Source: Pseudomonas lurida
Lineage (GTDB): Bacteria > Pseudomonadota > Gammaproteobacteria > Pseudomonadales > Pseudomonadaceae
Assembly: GCF_013522705.1 (NCBI RefSeq)
Contig: NZ_JAAMRE010000023.1
Location: 38,146-102,145 of the forward strand
Length of the DNA: 64,000 nt
Direction of reading: 5' to 3'
Part shown: positions 50,405 through 59,046 of the stretch, piece after piece
Layout: the number at the start of each line of letters is the position of its first letter
Numbering within the stretch: the first letter of the stretch is position 1
Program-made: the position numbers and the translations under genes
Notes under the pieces: model-generated
What the model was told of the DNA's origin: nothing
Database searches by the model: none
Seen by the model: only the letters and a program-made list of their open reading frames with translations

Positions 50405-51517
50405 TCACGCCGGCTCCGGTGCCACCCGCTGCTGCGCCGTGCCTTGGGCGTGCGCCCAGTTCTCCGGCAGGTTGATGTAGTCCACCAGCTCCCGCAACCG
50501 ACCTTGATCCCGTCCATTGAAGTTGAACACCAATCGCGTCAGGTGGCTGAACTTCGCCTCATCATGTTCCTCCCCGGTATATGCCAGTTGCTGGAACTCC
50601 CCGCTCAAACGCAGGCTGGCAAATTCCGTCTGCAAGTGGGTGAGGGCGCGCTCGCTGAGCGGATGGTTCATGCGCATCACGAACTCGCGTTTCAGCCAGC
50701 GCGTGGAGTGGAAGTTGGCGTAGAACTGATTGATCTCCTCTACAGCCTCTTCGGCGCTGTACACCAGCCTGACCAGCTTAAGGTCGGTCGGCAAAATGTA
50801 GCGATTGGCCTCCAGTTGATTGCGGATAAAGTCCAAGGCGCCTTGCCAGAACCCGCCACCTGGTGCGTCCAGCAACACCACCGGCACCAGAGGGCTCTTG
50901 CCGGTCTGGATCAGCGTCAGCACCTCCAGCGCTTCATCCAGGGTGCCAAAGCCGCCAGGGCACAAGACCAGCGCATCGGCTTCCTTGACGAAGAACAGCT
51001 TGCGGGTGAAGAAGAAGTGGAATGACAGCAGGTTTTCCGTGCCATCAATGGTGGGGTTGGCGTGCTGTTCAAACGGCAGGGTGATGTTGAACCCCAGGCT
51101 ATGCTCCAGGCCGGCACCCTCATGTGCTGCCGCCATGATGCCGCCGCCACCGCCGGTGATCACCATCAGGTCAGAGCGCGCCAAAGCTGCGCCCACCTCG
51201 CGAGCCAAGGCATACAGCGGGCTTTCTACGGGGGTACGTGCTGAGCCGAACACCGTGACTTTGCGTCGGCCCCTGAACTGTTCCAGAACCCGGAACGCAT
51301 GATCCAATTCGCGGATGGCCTGCAGGGTGATTTTGGCGTTCCAGCGGTCGCGGTCGTCCTGGGCCATGCGCAGCACGGTGAGAATCATGTCGCGATAAAG
51401 AGGGGTATTCGGGCTGTTGGGGGCTATCTGCTCGAGCTGCGCGTCGACTTGCTGTGCGAGCTGGGGCCCGTGTTCTTCAAAATGGCGTAGCAAACTGTCA
51501 TTCGGTTGGTAAGGCAT
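50405..51517 (-). CDS. LOG-family (TIGR00730) Rossmann-fold protein
   Basis: 370 residues. The LOG core (about 85-260) has VTVFGSAR, the nucleotide motif GGGGGIMAAAHEGA and the catalytic PGGFGTLDEALE. In smaller LOG proteins this core releases active cytokinin bases from nucleotides or hydrolyses AMP. Here extra N- and C-terminal domains of about 80 and 110 residues are present, so the physiological substrate is uncertain. The start has AAGGAGA upstream. Confidence 0.85.
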   Translation of the reverse strand: MPYQPNDSLLRHFEEHGPQLAQQVDAQLEQIAPNSPNTPLYRDMILTVLRMAQDDRDRWNAKITLQAIRELDHAFRVLEQFRGRRKVTVFGSARTPVESPLYALAREVGAALARSDLMVITGGGGGIMAAAHEGAGLEHSLGFNITLPFEQHANPTIDGTENLLSFHFFFTRKLFFVKEADALVLCPGGFGTLDEALEVLTLIQTGKSPLVPVVLLDAPGGGFWQGALDFIRNQLEANRYILPTDLKLVRLVYSAEEAVEEINQFYANFHSTRWLKREFVMRMNHPLSERALTHLQTEFASLRLSGEFQQLAYTGEEHDEAKFSHLTRLVFNFNGRDQGRLRELVDYINLPENWAHAQGTAQQRVAPEPA

Positions 51518-51844
51518 TCAACGTCTCCTTCTTCACAGAGGTTGGACCGACGGCAATCGATCGTCCGCAGGCCACGACACTGCATGTGTCGCTGCATGCC
51601 ATAGGCGTTGCACCTGTTTGCCTGTCGGCAAAGCGCGCTCTGTATAGGCCTTTTGATTTAAAAACCTTTGCACTTCAAGTCCGCGGGAGGGCAACCCTCT
51701 TGTGCCCGGGAAATGTTACAGGACGGCGTGAGCGCCGTTGTGCAAGGGGGGCTGGGATGGCTTGATCATGGGCCGAAAAAGCCTTGGCTGGCAACCGCTT
51801 ATTGGTTGGTCAGATGGGCGAGGAACAATGTCAAAGCGGGGGAG

Positions 51845-51866
51845 CGCGCCGCGGGACCGCGGCGCG
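51845..51866 (-). terminator. Long GC palindrome downstream of the PA3611-like gene
   Basis: CGCGCCGCGG-GA-CCGCGGCGCG, a perfect 10-bp stem 15 bases after the stop of the gene at 51881, without T-run. The remaining 325 bases up to the LOG-family gene contain nothing I recognise. Confidence 0.55.
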
Positions 51867-51880
51867 AGGATAAGGCCAGG

Positions 51881-52315
51881 TTACTTTTTCTTCTTGGATG
51901 GCGCCGGGCAGTCCGCTTCCGCAAACTTCACCGAGGCCACTGGACGGTTGCTCTTGTTCTCGGTGATTTCATAACGCATCACCGCGCCCTTGGCCATCAA
52001 TTCGCGGTAGCCCGCGTTCGTGCAAACGCTGCGGCCCAACTGAAAGTACACAGCCTTGGGATTGGCGCGCATCTGTTCGGCGCGGTCAGGCATCACGCTC
52101 AGGTGGTCAATTAACTGCATACCTTCAACGGTGTAGGCCACTTCGAGGGTTTTTTCGTCGATTTCCCGCGGCAGGCCTTTGTTGCTTTCAACAGCGACAC
52201 TTTGCAGCTTCCTGTTCATTTGAGCCTCCAGCAGCGAGGCCGCCTGGGCGCCGATGGGCAGGACCAGCGCAAGCGCGACGGATGGGGCGACAAGACGCAG
52301 CATGGAACGCAGCAT
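51881..52315 (-). CDS. PA3611-like secreted protein
   Basis: 144 residues with a clear signal peptide (about 1-25, to AQA). The mature part contains two Cys (in RSVCTNAGYRELM and EADCPAPS) likely to form a disulfide, and a Lys-rich tail (KKKK). It resembles P. aeruginosa PA3611, which is reported to be quorum-sensing regulated and secreted. The biochemical role is unknown. The gene stands alone. Confidence 0.75.
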   Translation of the reverse strand: MLRSMLRLVAPSVALALVLPIGAQAASLLEAQMNRKLQSVAVESNKGLPREIDEKTLEVAYTVEGMQLIDHLSVMPDRAEQMRANPKAVYFQLGRSVCTNAGYRELMAKGAVMRYEITENKSNRPVASVKFAEADCPAPSKKKK

Positions 52316-52493
52316 GAAATTCTCCTGATTCGGTTACAGGTGCATAGACCCGCCACTGCGCTGTGCGTTCAGTGGCGGGCGATTATAGGTGAGGCGTCGC
52401 CACTACAGCCAGGCGTATCGCTGGTAAACTGCCGCCACTTCAACTCATTTTGAGTGACCCTGTGTCGATTTACCCGTTCATGCGGCGCATCCG

Positions 52494-53213
52494 ATGAGCC
52501 ACGCCGTCTCCCGCCTGCGTGCTCAGCGTCTGGCGCGCGCCATCAAACCCTTCGTTAATCGTGGCTCGCGCGCTGAACGCTGTTCCGGCTGCCGCGTGAT
52601 TGCGCAATATTGCCTGTGCGCCTGGCGTCCCAAGGTCGCCGCCAGGTCCGCCATGTGCCTGCTGATGCACGATGTCGAACCGATGAAGCCCAGCAACACC
52701 GGCTGGCTGATCGCTGATGTCATCAAGGACACCACGGCGTTCGCCTGGTCGCGCATCGAAGTGGATCCGGAGCTGCTGCTCCTGCTGGCCGACCCACAGT
52801 GGCAGCCCTATGTCGTGTTCCCCGGCGAGTTCGTGGCGCCGGAGCGGGTCGTCAGTGCCGTGACGGTGGAAGAGGGCAGACGACCGTTGTTCATCCTGTT
52901 GGACGGCACCTGGAGTGAAGCGCGCAAGATGTTCCGCAAGAGCCCGTATCTGGAACATCTGCCGGTGCTGAGCCTGGCGCCTGAGCAGCTGTCGCGCTAC
53001 AAACTGCGGCGCTCCAAGCGCGATGATCATTTCTGCACCGCCGAAGTGGCGGCGCTGTGCCTGGAGTTGGCCGAGGATGCGGTCGCCAGTGAGGTGCTGG
53101 ACGCTTACCTTGACGTATTCAGCGCCCACTACCTGGCCGCCAAGTTCCAGCTGCCGCTGGACCCGACGGATGTCGTGCACACGCGTCTTGCGCCCTATGT
53201 CCCAGCGCTTTAG
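52494..53213 (+). CDS. tRNA-uridine aminocarboxypropyltransferase (DTW domain)
   Basis: 239 residues. Zn-type cysteines CSGCRVIAQYCLC (about 30-42) and the DTW-family motif appear as LDGTWSEARKMFRKSP (D-G-T-W), followed by YKLRRSKRDDHFCTAEVAAL. DTW enzymes (TapT/TuaA) transfer the 3-amino-3-carboxypropyl group from SAM to uridine 47 of tRNAs (acp3U). Single gene; the 240 bases after it show no feature beyond weak inverted repeats. Confidence 0.85.
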   Translation: MSHAVSRLRAQRLARAIKPFVNRGSRAERCSGCRVIAQYCLCAWRPKVAARSAMCLLMHDVEPMKPSNTGWLIADVIKDTTAFAWSRIEVDPELLLLLADPQWQPYVVFPGEFVAPERVVSAVTVEEGRRPLFILLDGTWSEARKMFRKSPYLEHLPVLSLAPEQLSRYKLRRSKRDDHFCTAEVAALCLELAEDAVASEVLDAYLDVFSAHYLAAKFQLPLDPTDVVHTRLAPYVPAL

Positions 53214-53453
53214 CCAGACGACGTTTGCATGATGGCACCTTACCCGCTCCCCCGCTAAAATGCCCACGGGCGTAGTGCTTGACCCCCCAGGCTACGCTGG
53301 GCATGCTGTGCGCCGATTGAGGCGCCAGCATGGAGATTCGACGTCGTTTTGCGTCGAGCACGCCCTCTGGCGATGGCTGCCTGGTCGCCGCCTTGTGTAT
53401 TGGTGAACCCTGAACCCATTGGGGCTCCCATAAAAAACAGGATCATTTAATCA

Positions 53454-54104
53454 ATGGCCACATACGAAATCCTGATAGCCGACGACCACCCGCTGTTTCG
53501 CAGTGCGTTGCGTCAAGCGGTGACGCTGGGCCTTGGGCCGGATGTCCGGCTGGTCGAAGTGGCCAGCATTGCCGAGCTGGAAAGCTGCCTGACCGATAAA
53601 ACCGACTGGGACCTGGTGTTGCTTGACCTGAACATGCCCGGTGCCTATGGCTTCTCCGGGCTGGTGTTGCTACGCGGCCAGTACCCGCAGATTCCGGTGG
53701 TGATGGTCTCGGCGCAGGAAGAGGCCGATGTGGTGGTGCGATCCAGGGAATTTGGTGCCAGCGGGTTCATTCCCAAGTCCAGCGCCATGGAAGATATCCA
53801 GAAGGCGGTGCGTGCCGTGTTGGATGGCGATATGTCCTGGCCGCCCCAAGCATTTGAACACATCAATGTATCCGACGAAGCCAAGGCCGCTCGTGATGGC
53901 TTGGCCAGCTTGACCCCCCAACAGTTCCGGGTATTGACCATGGTCTGCGAGGGCTTGTTGAACAAGCAGATTGCCTACGAGTTGAAAGTTTCGGAGGCAA
54001 CCATCAAGGCGCACGTCACTGCCATTTTCCGCAAGTTGAACGTGCGCACCCGCACCCAGGCGGCGTTGCTCCTGCAACAACTTGAGTCAATTTCGCAGCA
54101 TTAA
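53454..54104 (+). CDS. erdR: ErdR, orphan LuxR-family response regulator
   Basis: 216 residues. The receiver (about 1-125) has IADDHPLFRSALRQAV, phospho-acceptor LVLLDLNMPGAYG and SGFIPKSS. The LuxR helix-turn-helix is LTPQQFRVLTMVCEGLLNKQIAYELKVSEATIKAHVTAIFRKLNV. Sequence and location next to dgkA match ErdR of P. aeruginosa (PA3604), which acts in ethanol oxidation and acetate (acsA) regulation. No kinase gene is adjacent. Confidence 0.87.
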   Translation: MATYEILIADDHPLFRSALRQAVTLGLGPDVRLVEVASIAELESCLTDKTDWDLVLLDLNMPGAYGFSGLVLLRGQYPQIPVVMVSAQEEADVVVRSREFGASGFIPKSSAMEDIQKAVRAVLDGDMSWPPQAFEHINVSDEAKAARDGLASLTPQQFRVLTMVCEGLLNKQIAYELKVSEATIKAHVTAIFRKLNVRTRTQAALLLQQLESISQH

Positions 54105-54179
54105 GATCTCACCTATTCACGCTTTTTTGACTTTGCGTGATCTAGTTTCCCCACTCCTTTGGTTCAGTTGCCTACATCT

Positions 54180-54542
54180 ATGTCGCCTTTCAAGGGTCAA
54201 ACCGGTATCAAACGTATCTTCAATGCTGGGGGATATTCCCTGGATGGCCTGCGCGCAGCGTTCACCGGCGAGGCGGCATTCCGGCAGTTGGTGTTGCTCA
54301 ATGTGATCCTCATCCCACTGAGCTTTTTCCTCAATGTCAGCCGTGTCGAGCGGGCGTTGCTGATTGCCGTATGCCTGCTGGCGTTGATTGTCGAGCTGCT
54401 CAACTCGGCGGTGGAAGCGGCCATCGATCGCATCTCCCTGGATCGTCATCCTTTGTCGAAAAACGCCAAGGACATGGGCAGCGCCGCGCAATTCGTGGCC
54501 CTGACCATGATTACCCTGGTGTGGGCCGTCATCCTGATCTAA
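54180..54542 (+). CDS. dgkA: Diacylglycerol kinase
   Basis: 120 residues from the ATG at 54180. Three membrane helices and the DgkA signature ELLNSAVEAAIDRISLDRHPLSKNAKDMGSAAQ (catalytic Glu in VE of NSAVEAAID) are present. It rephosphorylates diacylglycerol released by periplasmic glucan/opgB metabolism. It lies 75 bases after erdR, same strand, and is convergent with finR, 3 bases apart. Confidence 0.94.
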   Translation: MSPFKGQTGIKRIFNAGGYSLDGLRAAFTGEAAFRQLVLLNVILIPLSFFLNVSRVERALLIAVCLLALIVELLNSAVEAAIDRISLDRHPLSKNAKDMGSAAQFVALTMITLVWAVILI

Positions 54543-54545
54543 GCC

Positions 54546-55472
54546 TCAGGCAATGTTGGGCAGCACGATTTCGTCGCTGCGCTGCACGCCGGCGGTGAAT
54601 GCGCGGCAGAGTTCCAGGAACTCGCGCATCGCCGAGGTCTGGTATTTCTGCTTGTGCCAGATGAAATAAAACTGCCGTGCCAGATCCAGATCAGGGGTTT
54701 CCACCGGCACCAGGCTGCCACGACGAAACGCGTCACGCAGCGCCAGCCTTGAGATACAGCCGATCCCCAGACCCGACTCCACCGCACGCTTGATCGCCTC
54801 GGTGTGTTCCAGTTCTAGGCGGATGTTCAGTGCGCTGCGGTGATGGCGCATGGCTTGGTCAAACGTCAGGCGTGTGCCTGAGCCTTGTTCGCGCAGGATC
54901 CACGCTTCATGGGTCAACTCGTCCATGCTCGCCACGCCACGTTTGGCCAGGTGGTGCTGTGGGGCGCAAAACACCACTAACTCGTCTTCTACCCAGGTCT
55001 GTACTTCGATATCCGGGTGGCTGCAGTCGCCTTCGATCAGACCCAGATCAATTTCGTAATGCGCCACTTGATGCACGATATGTGCGGTGTTCTGCACGTG
55101 CAATTTCACCTGGCTTTCGGGGTGCTGCTGCATGAAGCTGCCGATCAGCAGCGTCGCCAGGTAATTGCCGATCGTCAGGGTGGCCCCGACCGCCAGGGAG
55201 CCGAAGCCGGACTTGCCGTTGAGCAGGTCTTCGATCTCCTTGGCCTGGTCCAGCAGCGCGACCGCCTGGGGCAACAGCTGATGGCCCAGGGCATTGAGAC
55301 TCAAGCGTTTACCGGCGCGGTCGAACAATTGGCAGCTGGATTGACGCTCCAGTTCGGTAATCGACGTGCTGGCGGCGGATTGGGATAAAGCCAGAAGGCC
55401 AGCAGCGCGCGAAACGCTTTCCTGCTGGGCGACGGCGACGAAGACTTGCAGTTGACGGAGAGTAAATCGCAT
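54546..55472 (-). CDS. finR: FinR, LysR-type activator of fpr
   Basis: 308 residues from the ATG at 55472 (MRFTLRQLQVFVAVAQQ). The N-terminal winged helix shows VSRAAGLLALSQSAASTSITELE and the periplasmic-binding-like effector domain spans about 90-295. It is divergent from fpr with 124 bases between, as finR and fprA are in P. putida, where FinR activates fpr on superoxide stress. Confidence 0.85.
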   Translation of the reverse strand: MRFTLRQLQVFVAVAQQESVSRAAGLLALSQSAASTSITELERQSSCQLFDRAGKRLSLNALGHQLLPQAVALLDQAKEIEDLLNGKSGFGSLAVGATLTIGNYLATLLIGSFMQQHPESQVKLHVQNTAHIVHQVAHYEIDLGLIEGDCSHPDIEVQTWVEDELVVFCAPQHHLAKRGVASMDELTHEAWILREQGSGTRLTFDQAMRHHRSALNIRLELEHTEAIKRAVESGLGIGCISRLALRDAFRRGSLVPVETPDLDLARQFYFIWHKQKYQTSAMREFLELCRAFTAGVQRSDEIVLPNIA

Positions 55473-55596
55473 ATCGATATAACCGATAACCCTTATCTTA
55501 ATAATCCAGTTAACAGATATTGTCGCCGCCATTAGAATGCGCTGCAATTGCGCATTTCACATTTGGCGCAGACCCATTTCCAGGAGTCCCCCGTAC

Positions 55597-56376
55597 ATGA
55601 GCAACATGAACCACGAGCGTGTCCTCAGTGTTCATCACTGGAACGACACTCTGTTCAGCTTCAAGTGCACCCGCGATCCGGGCCTGCGCTTCGAGAACGG
55701 TCAGTTCGTGATGATCGGCCTGCAGCAACCCAACGGCCGCCCGCTCATGCGTGCTTACTCCATTGCCAGTCCGAACTGGGAAGAGCATTTGGAGTTCTTC
55801 AGCATCAAGGTGCCGGATGGCCCGCTGACTTCCCAATTGCAGCACCTGAAGGAAGGCGATGAGGTCCTCATCAGCAAGAAACCGACAGGCACCCTGGTGC
55901 TGGACGACTTGAAGCCCGGAAAACACCTGTACCTGCTCAGCACCGGCACTGGCCTGGCGCCGTTCATGAGTGTGATCCAGGATCCGGAAACCTACGAGCG
56001 TTTTGAAAAAGTGATCCTGTGCCACGGCGTGCGCTACGTCAACGAAGTGGCCTACCGCGAGTTCATCACCGAGCACCTGCCGCAGAACGAATTCTTCGGC
56101 GAGGCCGTGCGTGAGAAGTTGATCTACTACCCCACCGTGACCCGCGAGCCCTTTGAAAACCAGGGCCGCCTGACCGACCTGATGCGCAGCGGCAAGCTGT
56201 TTCGGGACATCGGCTTGCCGCCGATCAACCCCGAGGACGACCGCGCCATGCTGTGCGGCAGCCCAAGCATGCTGGACGAGACCAGCGAAGTGCTCAACAG
56301 CTTCGGCCTGAAAGTTTCGCCACGCATGCGCGAGCCAGGTGATTACCTGATCGAACGCGCATTCGTCGAGAAATAA
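55597..56376 (+). CDS. fpr: Ferredoxin/flavodoxin-NADP+ reductase
   Basis: 259 residues from the ATG at 55597 (CAGGAG upstream). The FAD motif RAYSIAS (about 50-56), the NADP domain with LLSTGTGLAPFMS and CHGVRYVNEVAYRE, and AMLCGSPSML are present. The C-terminus VEK matches bacterial subclass I Fpr. It moves electrons between NADPH and small Fe-S or flavin proteins, including Bfd for iron release from bacterioferritin. Probably activated by FinR. Confidence 0.95.
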   Translation: MSNMNHERVLSVHHWNDTLFSFKCTRDPGLRFENGQFVMIGLQQPNGRPLMRAYSIASPNWEEHLEFFSIKVPDGPLTSQLQHLKEGDEVLISKKPTGTLVLDDLKPGKHLYLLSTGTGLAPFMSVIQDPETYERFEKVILCHGVRYVNEVAYREFITEHLPQNEFFGEAVREKLIYYPTVTREPFENQGRLTDLMRSGKLFRDIGLPPINPEDDRAMLCGSPSMLDETSEVLNSFGLKVSPRMREPGDYLIERAFVEK

Positions 56377-56420
56377 AACAGCCAAACCATGTGCTGACTG
56401 GACAATACAGAAGACCTGAA

Positions 56421-56448
56421 TGTGGGAGGGGGCTTGTCCCCACCCACA
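56421..56448. repeat. REP-type hairpin between fpr and trmO
   Basis: TGTGGGAGGGGG…CCCCACCCACA with a CTTGT loop, the same family as at 3331. It lies between convergent genes and probably helps end both transcripts. Confidence 0.85.
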
Positions 56449-56461
56449 GTTGGTTTGCGGT

Positions 56462-57157
56462 TTATCCTGCTGTCACCACTTCTAATACGCAAATCACCCC
56501 AGCCTCGGGATAGTGCCAGCGCACATCCACATCCCAGAAGCGCACCCCGTACTCGCGCTCCGGACCAGGCGTCTGGTACGCGGGCCGGGGGTCCTGCGCC
56601 AAACACTGATCAATCAATTCCACCAACGGCTCGCCGAGACGCTGGGCATGGCCTTGTGCTTGCTGCAGCGCAGTCTTCAGCCACTGTACGGGAATCAACG
56701 CCGGCGCCCCGCTGGCGATGCGGTTGCTGGCCGTGTCGATGATGTCGGCGTAAGGCACGTAAGGCTTGATGTCCAGCACCGGCGTGCCGTCGAGCAGATC
56801 GATCCCGGAGATCCACAACCGACCCGGCTCGACCCTGTCCAGTTTCACCACCGACTGGCCGATGCCATTGGGCCGATGGGTCGCACGGGTGGCGAACACC
56901 CCCATGGACGTATTGCCACCCAGGCGTGGCGGGCGCACTTTCAGGCGCGGCTTGTCTTCCAACGCCTGATGGAACAGAAACAGCAGCCACACATGGCTGA
57001 CCTGCTCCAGGCCTTGAACGGCCTCGCCCTGGTCGAACGGCGCCACCAGCTCCAGCACGCCGCGGGCGGCCGGCGCCAGTTGCGGTTGGCGCGGGATGGC
57101 GAACTTCTCCTTGAAACAGGAGCGCACGAAACCGACGGGGGAGACCAAGTGACTCAT
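56462..57157 (-). CDS. trmO: tRNA (N6-threonylcarbamoyladenosine37-N6)-methyltransferase TrmO
   Basis: 231 residues of the TsaA/TrmO family, which binds SAM in an all-beta barrel. It shows PVGFVRSCFKEKFAIPRQPQL (about 6-26), RPPRLGGNTSMGVFATRATHRPNGIGQSVVKL and GIDLLDGTPVLDIKPYVPYAD. It methylates t6A37 of tRNA(Thr). It lies 3 bases after the DUF1456 gene, so the two are co-transcribed. Confidence 0.92.
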   Translation of the reverse strand: MSHLVSPVGFVRSCFKEKFAIPRQPQLAPAARGVLELVAPFDQGEAVQGLEQVSHVWLLFLFHQALEDKPRLKVRPPRLGGNTSMGVFATRATHRPNGIGQSVVKLDRVEPGRLWISGIDLLDGTPVLDIKPYVPYADIIDTASNRIASGAPALIPVQWLKTALQQAQGHAQRLGEPLVELIDQCLAQDPRPAYQTPGPEREYGVRFWDVDVRWHYPEAGVICVLEVVTAG

Positions 57158-57160
57158 GGC

Positions 57161-57631
57161 TTACGCACGCACCCGCAGCGTCAGCCCCTTGAGGAAGTTA
57201 CGCAGCAACTGGTCGCCGCACGGTCGATAGTTGGTGTGGCCGAATTTGCGAAACAGCGCGCTCAATTCCGGCTTGGACACCGGGAATTCGGCGGCCTTGA
57301 GAATGGCGTGCATATCATCTTCCTTCAGTTCGAAGGCCACGCGCAGCTTCTTGAGAATGATGTTGTTGGTGACCGGCGTCTCGATCGGCTGCGGTGGACG
57401 GCTTTCATCCTTGCCACGCTTGAAGATCACCAGGCCATCGAGAAAGTGCGCCATGACCTCGTCCGGGCAGAACACGAAGCCTTCTTCTTCGTCCTTCTTG
57501 AGGTAAGTCAGCAGGTCATCCTTGGTGATGTCCATGCCGCCGAGCTTGGTGATCTCGACCATCTTGTTGTCGCTGATATCGAGCATGTAGCGCACGCTGC
57601 GCAGTACGTCGTTGTGAATCATGGTGGGCAA
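57161..57631 (-). CDS. YehS-like DUF1456 protein
   Basis: 156 residues built of two similar halves, NDVLRSVRYMLDISDNKMVEITKL (about 5-28) and NNIILKKLRVAFELKEDDMHAILK (about 89-112), the DUF1456 duplicated domain. No catalytic motif is known for the family. It is directly upstream of trmO, and 57 bases separate it from the RluF-like gene on the same strand. Confidence 0.85.
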   Translation of the reverse strand: MPTMIHNDVLRSVRYMLDISDNKMVEITKLGGMDITKDDLLTYLKKDEEEGFVFCPDEVMAHFLDGLVIFKRGKDESRPPQPIETPVTNNIILKKLRVAFELKEDDMHAILKAAEFPVSKPELSALFRKFGHTNYRPCGDQLLRNFLKGLTLRVRA

Positions 57632-57688
57632 TCCTGGTTTTCAACGGTGGACAACGCCCGGCGGGGCGCTGTCGAAAGGGGGAGCAGC

Positions 57689-58399
57689 TTAAAATTTCTC
57701 TTTGCCGGACAGGTAACGCCATTGGCCCACTGGAACCTTGCCAATGGACACCCCGCCGATGCGGATGCGGCGAATAGCCACGACCTTCAGGCCGACCGCC
57801 TCGCAGAACAGCGCGATCACGCCGGGTTGCGGATTTTTCAGCGCAAAGCGCAGGCGATTTTCGTTCTGCCAGCTGGCTTTTACGGCTGGCAGCTCTTTGC
57901 CTTTGTAGGTCAGGCCGTGGTTCAGGCGGTTAAGGCCGTGGGCAACCATCTCGCCTTCGACCTCCACGACATACTCCTGCTCGATCTTGGCGGCATCGGC
58001 GGTCAACTTGCGCAGAATCTTCCAGTCCTGGGTAAACACCAGCAGGCCGCTGGCCTTGGCCTGCAGGTCGGCGCTGGCGCTCAGGCGCAGGAAGTGGCCT
58101 TTGAGCGGACGCTTGCCGAAACGATGTTCGTCCGACAGGGTATCGGCGCTGATCATCGCCATCGCGGTATCAGCATCCACACCGGCCGGGGCGTGCAGCA
58201 GGATGGTCACCGGTTCCGGCGCGGTGGCCTTGGCCTCGGGGTCGAGTTCGACTTTCTGGGTGGTGACCTTGAACTGCGGTTCGTCGATCACTTCACCGTC
58301 CACCGAGACCCAGCCGCCTTCGATAAACAGCTCAGCCTCCCGACGGGAGCAACCGACCAGTTCGATAAGGCGTTTGGAGAGGCGTATGGGGTCAGTCAT
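57689..58399 (-). CDS. RluF-like pseudouridine synthase homologue with altered active-site region
   Basis: 236 residues. The N-terminal S4 RNA-binding domain (RLSKRLIELVGCSRREAELFIEGGWVSVDGEVI, about 5-38) is intact and the RsuA/RluB-type fold follows. Canonical members carry R-L-D with the catalytic Asp seven residues before the conserved GLL. Here the aligned segment reads SADLQAKASGLLVFTQD, so Gln stands where the catalytic Asp is expected and the nearest Asp is two positions earlier. Either the register is shifted or the protein binds RNA without modifying it. Confidence 0.8.
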   Translation of the reverse strand: MTDPIRLSKRLIELVGCSRREAELFIEGGWVSVDGEVIDEPQFKVTTQKVELDPEAKATAPEPVTILLHAPAGVDADTAMAMISADTLSDEHRFGKRPLKGHFLRLSASADLQAKASGLLVFTQDWKILRKLTADAAKIEQEYVVEVEGEMVAHGLNRLNHGLTYKGKELPAVKASWQNENRLRFALKNPQPGVIALFCEAVGLKVVAIRRIRIGGVSIGKVPVGQWRYLSGKEKF

Positions 58400-58470
58400 G
58401 ACAAGGGCCGTAACAAAAGGGGGCGGCTATTGTACCTGCCTGGCGCCGGTTAATCCCGGCCCCATTTCAT

Positions 58471-58944
58471 TTAGCCCTGGCGCGCCTGCGGCGACAGCTG
58501 GCGCAAGCGCATGCGCAGCAACGGATAAGGCTGGCCAAGGCCGTCATGCTCGGTGCGTCCGATCACCTCGAAACCTTGCTTGAGGTAAAAGGCCAGGGCC
58601 TGGGGATTCTGTTCGTTGACTTCCAGCTCGTCGGCGTTCATGCACTCCACCGCGTAGCGCAGCAACTGGCGGCCCAAGCCTTGGCCACGGTGTTGCGGAT
58701 CGATGAACAGCATCTCGACTTTTCCCGCCGCTACCCCGGCAAACCCAGTGATGCGCTGGCGCGCGTCCTTGGTGCAGACCAGCATCACCGCATCCAGGTA
58801 GCGGGTCAGCACCAGGTCTTTGAGTAATACGATGTAGCTGTCGGGCAGGAAATCATGGGTGGCGCGCACCGACGCTTCCCACACCCGGACCAGTTCCGGG
58901 TAATCGCGGGTGTTAGGTGTATGAATGACCGAATGCTGCCGCAT
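58471..58944 (-). CDS. GNAT family N-acetyltransferase
   Basis: 157 residues. The GNAT acetyl-CoA motif is EMLFIDPQHRGQGLGRQLLRYAVE (Q/R-x-x-G-x-G, about 94-117), and the end NPQALAFYLKQGFEVIGRTEHDGLGQPYPLLRMRL is typical of YjaB-like acetyltransferases. The substrate is unknown. It stands between the rimO terminator and the RluF-like gene. Confidence 0.85.
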   Translation of the reverse strand: MRQHSVIHTPNTRDYPELVRVWEASVRATHDFLPDSYIVLLKDLVLTRYLDAVMLVCTKDARQRITGFAGVAAGKVEMLFIDPQHRGQGLGRQLLRYAVECMNADELEVNEQNPQALAFYLKQGFEVIGRTEHDGLGQPYPLLRMRLRQLSPQARQG

Positions 58945-58995
58945 GCCCGTTGCCTCTTGCCGATGTGTGCGCCGATGGGCAAAACAATAGACCGA

Positions 58996-59032
58996 AAAAA
59001 GCCCCGCATCTTGTCCAGAAGCAGGGCTTTTT
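58996..59032 (-). terminator. rimO terminator
   Basis: Arms AAAAAGCCC(CGC) and GC(A)GGGCTTTTT with a 13-base loop; T-run on the minus strand, 15 bases after the rimO stop. Confidence 0.82.
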
Positions 59033-59046
59033 CAAGTTTCCAGCGA

